Of a stretch of 64,000 nt of DNA, positions 60,634-64,000 are shown in pieces. A model generated the notes under the pieces. The model ran no database searches, had not been told where the DNA came from, and saw only the letters and a program-made list of their open reading frames with translations. How positions within the stretch are numbered: position 1 is the first letter of the stretch; each line of letters starts with the position of its first letter. The position numbers and the translations under genes were made by a program. Origin of the DNA: Dermatemys mawii (lineage: Eukaryota; Chordata; Testudines; Dermatemydidae); assembly GCA_007922305.1 (NCBI GenBank), contig ML677333.1, forward strand, positions 14,382,547 through 14,446,546, written 5' to 3'.

Positions 60634-61130
60634 CTTCCATTATTCTCTGGCGGCATAACAATTTCTGGGAGGGAGGGGCCAGAAACGGAGGCTTTTCTGC
60701 TGCCTGGCCGGGCCGCTGCTGAGCCCCGGTTTCCAGGCACTGCTGCTGCGGCTTCAATGAATGAGCTGGGGCAGCGCTTCGCAGGAGCCCTCTGCAGCGG
60801 CGGCCAGGAACGGTAAGCCAGGCTCCCTGTCGCTCTCCCGCCTCCCTCCGCGAGAGGGTTACCACTCTTGGCCACCGCTGCAGAGGGCTCCTGCGAAGCG
60901 CCGCCCCCAGATCATTCATTGAAGCTGCAGCAGCAGTGCCTGGAAACCAGGGCTCGGCACCGGCCCTGCCAGGCAGCAGAGAAGCCTCCCCACCCCCGGG
61001 TGGGCTCCGCTGCCCTGTGAGCAGCCAGAGGTGAGCACCGAACCATGGCTCTTGGGCTCGCTGCAGCGCCTGGGCTCGCTGCGCCACCCCCTGGATGCTG
61101 TGCACGAGTACCAGTATCCCCTGCGGAGAG
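60634..61130. mobile_element. GC-rich palindromic element (copy B)
   Basis: Parallels copy A from about 60104 onward but lacks the terminus. Arms 60721-60818 and 60859-60956 are imperfect inverse copies around a loop of about 40 nt. Several overlapping ORFs here are shadows of the palindrome. Confidence 0.7.
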
Positions 61131-61199
61131 CACCGGGCTCAGGCAAGGGGCAGTGGGGAGGAGAGTCTGGGAAGGCTGAAAGGAGACAGAGAGAGGAGA

Positions 61200-61560
61200 T
61201 GGGGGGACAGGGAGAGGCAGCTTAGGGGTGGGAAGGTATTGAAGCTGGGAGAGTGGGGGGAGATTTGGGGAACAAGGAGCTGTGTTACTGAGGTGAGTGG
61301 GGGGAGATTTGGGGGACAGGGAGCAGGATTAGATGGATGAGTGGGGGGACATTTGAAGATGGGGAACAGGGTTAGGGGGCATGAGTGGGGTGAGATTTGG
61401 GGATGGGAACAAGGAGCTGGGTTACAGGGATAAGTGCAGGGGGGAGATTTGGGGGACAGGGAGCTGGGTAATAGGGGTGAGTGGGTGGAGATTTGGGGAT
61501 GGGGCACAGGGAGCTGGGTTACGGAGATAAGTGGGGATGGGGAACAGGGTTATGAGGATC
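61200..61560. repeat. G-rich minisatellite, unit about 44 bp, 6 copies
   Basis: AGATTTGGGG-type anchors at 61261, 61305, 61349, 61393, 61445 and 61489; spacing 44, 44, 44, 52, 44. Confidence 0.85.
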
Positions 61561-62019
61561 AGTTAGGGAGACTTTATAAAATTATAATTGATATTAGGCT
61601 GAGATGGGCTGAAATTTCTGTCAGCTTTATCAGCATACTGCATTTGAAAAAAAGCTTGAATCCTCTGAGGCTGGTAATTTCTTACTAAATTAGATTTGTT
61701 TGCTTGTGTTTCCAGCTCTGGACTTCCTATATTGCTCTTGCTTTGTTTGCCTATAATTCAGACAAAGGTGAGGGGGATTAGTGCATGTCTATTTTGTATT
61801 TTACTGAAAATATGTGGCCTTCTGAGCCAAAAAGGTACAAAGCTCAAAACAACCTCAGAAAAGGTACTAAGTGGAAAAGAACAGGTCTTTTTCACTTAGT
61901 ACCTTTATCAGACTGGCAAAACTGTTTATAAGCAACTGTTTATAAGGAGAGGCACATTCTTAGTCTCTTGGATGCCAAAATGAATCATTAAACACATCCC
62001 CTACCAGACTGAAGATTGC

Positions 62020-62668
62020 CTCAAGGCAGTTTAAACAGGACAGTGACTGTGACGAAACATCTGTGGCCTTGGGAAAGAACATTTCAGTTTGGACCAGATT
62101 GGTTCAGTTTGCTGAACAGATAAATCTGAATCAGCCCTGCCCTCCACATAAAAGTTAGAAATTAACTGTGCTTAAAAAGCACAACCAGAGTTGAACCCAA
62201 GAGCTTGAAAGAATATGCAGACATCATTTCTAACTTACACAAACAGTCTGATGTGCCGTTTAAAGATTTCAAAGCACTTGAGCCACATTTTCAACTTTTT
62301 TCACACCATTTGCAGTTGAAACTGACAATGTTGCAGAGGAAATGCAAATAGAGTCAGTGGAGCTTCAATGTGATACCATTTTGAAGCAGAACTTTACAGA
62401 TGTTGGAATTCCAGAGTTCTACAGGTTTCTTTCAAAAGAAAGATTTCCCATGTTATTCTCTGCTTCCACTAGGAAAATAGCAATGTTTGGAAGTACATAT
62501 ATATGTGAACAGTTTTTCTCTTCCATGAAGATTAATAAATCTGTGTTAAGGTCAAAGCTCACTGATGAACATTTCAAAGCAACACTGAGACTGGTTTAAT
62601 CTCAGGACATCAAACCTAATATTGATGGTCTGATTGATGCAAAACGCTGCCAGCTAAGTGGCCAAAAA
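62020..62668 (+). pseudogene. hAT transposase C-terminal remnant
   Basis: The clearest piece (62342-62599, 85 codons) reads ESVELQCDTILKQNFTDVG, then FYRFLSKERFPML, FGSTYICEQFFSSMKINKS and LRSKLTDEHFKATLRLV, the hAT-family dimerisation (hATC) domain as in ZBED/GTF2IRD2-like proteins. Upstream of a frameshift near 62325, FKDFKALEPHFQLFSHH continues the same protein. The catalytic middle and BED finger are not recognisable. It ends with a stop about 200 bp before an hAT-type terminus at 62863. Dead copy in the ASAP2 intron. Confidence 0.8.
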
Positions 62669-62861
62669 TGAAATGACTGTCAAAATTAGCACTGACTTTT
62701 CACATTACAGTTAAAGAAGTTAATAAAATTAATAAATTTAATAGCATACTATATTCTTTTTTTTTTATTTTTGACTATACTTTTGTATCATTGTATGTGT
62801 AACACTGAGGCTAAGTATGAGGCTCAGATTTGTTAGGCAGTGGAGTAGTTCACCTAAGGCA

Positions 62862-62965
62862 GGGGTCTCAAACACGTAACCCATGGGTTATTTTCTGTGG
62901 CCCACCAAGCTCCCCGCGCCCCTTCTCTCCCCTTACTTTATTTCCTGCAGCTACCAAGCCAACAG
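62862..62965 (+). mobile_element. hAT terminus fragment
   Basis: GCAGGGGTCTCAAACACGTA followed by gtggcccaccaagctccccg, the same start as 60042. Direct rather than inverted orientation relative to 60042, so it is not the partner end of that copy. Confidence 0.6.
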
Positions 62966-63800
62966 GAAGGTGTCTGTAAGAGACCCGGGGCTGTGGCCCC
63001 TCAGGGAGCAAAACTGATGGCATTTCTTGTTGTCATGGGTAGCAAACAAGTCTATAAGTGGAGTCCCACACCTCTGGAAGATGTCCCTTGTGATGTTTGG
63101 AATAAGAGACCGCCGTAGTGAGTGGAGAAGGACCTGCTGAGGTGGTCTGCGAGCTATTCTATTGATCCATATCCGTAGCTGAAGTGAGAAGGAACATAGG
63201 AATCACTGCTTCATCCAGAATGTAATATTCCTCCTCCTCTGTTGGATCTAGGGGGCAGATCTAACTCCCTGGAAGACTGGACTGACTCTTCTGAGTAGTA
63301 CTGGTCCCAGTTTTCCCCAGTATGGCCATTAGGAGGGTTAATAAGTGGTCAGAGGGACCCAATGGCATGGGATATCAGCAGCTTTTTTGTCGTGCCTCTG
63401 GGTTTTAGGATGTCGTAAGTCCACATGGGCCAAGCTGATGGGCTTGCTTACAGCTGAATCAACTTCTTTGAAGTGGATTTCCAGGAAGACTTAGTCTCAT
63501 ACTTATGAGAATGCTTCCTGAAAAAACCCCACTGTGGAGTCTGTGGGGATAGATTCTCCCACACCAGAGTCAGACTTCACAACAGGAGGCACAGTCCTTG
63601 CTGAATCGGGCTGATGTGCTCATGCGGTGAAGGAGCGATGGTCCCCAGGCTGGGTCCGATTGAGGCCTCATGGCCTTCCCCATAATGTATTTGCGGAGAT
63701 GAAGTTCACGGCCTTCTTGGGTATGGCTGATACCGCACCTTGCCACAATATGGGCTTCCCCAAAGCAGTACTGGTGGTTGTCGCTCACTGAAAAGAATCA
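62966..63800 (-). mobile_element. Possible DIRS/LTR-type retrotransposon fragment
   Basis: Minus ORF 63570-63788 reads SDNHQYCFGEAHIVARCGIS followed by REGRELHLRK-like text, resembling the Cys-containing first ORF of DIRS-type elements, but no reverse transcriptase or recombinase is present. Low confidence. Confidence 0.3.
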
Positions 63801-64000
63801 CAGTGTTTGAAGCTCAGGGCTTGGTTACACTGGCACTTTATAGCGCTATAAAGCCTCCAGGAGTGCTATAACTTACTACCCGTTCAGACTGGAGAGGCAT
63901 CTAGAGAGCTATAAACCCACAGTTCTACAGGTCCTGGTAATCCTCCCTTCCCAGAGGATTAACAGCTATTGCATATTGCCTGCTCTGTATTATTGCAAGT
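63801..64000. other. ASAP2 upstream intron, start of a further repeat
   Basis: gcttggttacactggcactt and tatagcgctataaagcctcc look like a MITE terminus with a short palindrome; it is cut by the window edge. Confidence 0.35.

Noticed and set aside
60587..61146. 172-codon minus ORF and companions
   Set aside because: They follow the GC-rich palindrome on either strand; no domain.
58459..64000. Further ASAP2 PH/BAR exons
   Set aside because: I looked on the minus strand for the preceding PH exon and found no matching codons with splice sites; the intron seems to run past the window.

Overview
The window is vertebrate nuclear DNA: split genes with GT-AG introns, AT-rich introns and dense interspersed repeats. 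The repeats point to a non-avian sauropsid, most likely a turtle: CR1 3-prime ends, amniote MIR copies, turtle-type SINEs, an RTE-type LINE relic, and hAT, Harbinger and pogo/Tigger DNA transposons. The species assignment rests on recognising these families by eye, not on a search.

Two protein genes lie tail to tail. ITGB1BP1 (ICAP-1, a PTB-domain regulator of beta-1 integrin and partner of KRIT1) runs on the plus strand, with six coding exons from 1862 to 12122 that join to a complete 200-residue protein. ASAP2 (a multidomain Arf GTPase-activating protein) runs on the minus strand, with seventeen coding exons between 58458 and 18568 that join in frame to 689 codons: end of the PH domain, ArfGAP zinc finger, ankyrin repeats, proline-rich linker and C-terminal SH3. 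Its BAR domain and most of its PH domain lie beyond the window. The 3-prime ends face each other across about 3.6 kb of repeat-filled spacer (about 12.5 to 16.1 kb). Human 2p25.1 has the same neighbours and arrangement. Both proteins act in adhesion and membrane traffic, but nothing here shows that they are co-regulated.

Layout: 1-420 minisatellite; 420-12530 ITGB1BP1 with an RTE relic (about 8.2-9.1 kb), a perfectly bounded hAT MITE (4.7-5.3 kb) and a fold-back SINE (10.8 kb); 12.5-16.1 kb spacer with an interrupted CR1; 16.1-18.57 kb ASAP2 3-prime UTR; 18.6-58.5 kb ASAP2 exons and introns carrying nested hAT elements (24.2-26.1 kb), CR1 and SINE copies, an LTR-like block (40.9-41.9 kb), a pogo/Tigger transposon with dead transposase (46.7-49.3 kb) and a truncated Harbinger with a SANT/Myb-like ORF (51.6-52.9 kb); 58.5-64 kb upstream ASAP2 intron with a tandem duplication, a long GC-rich palindrome and an hAT transposase relic.

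I found no new multigene system. The observations most worth following are an overlapping upstream ORF in ITGB1BP1, a phase-symmetric ASAP2 cassette exon, fold-back structures in several LINE-mobilised repeats, G-rich minisatellites inside hAT elements, and the duplicated block at 59-61 kb.
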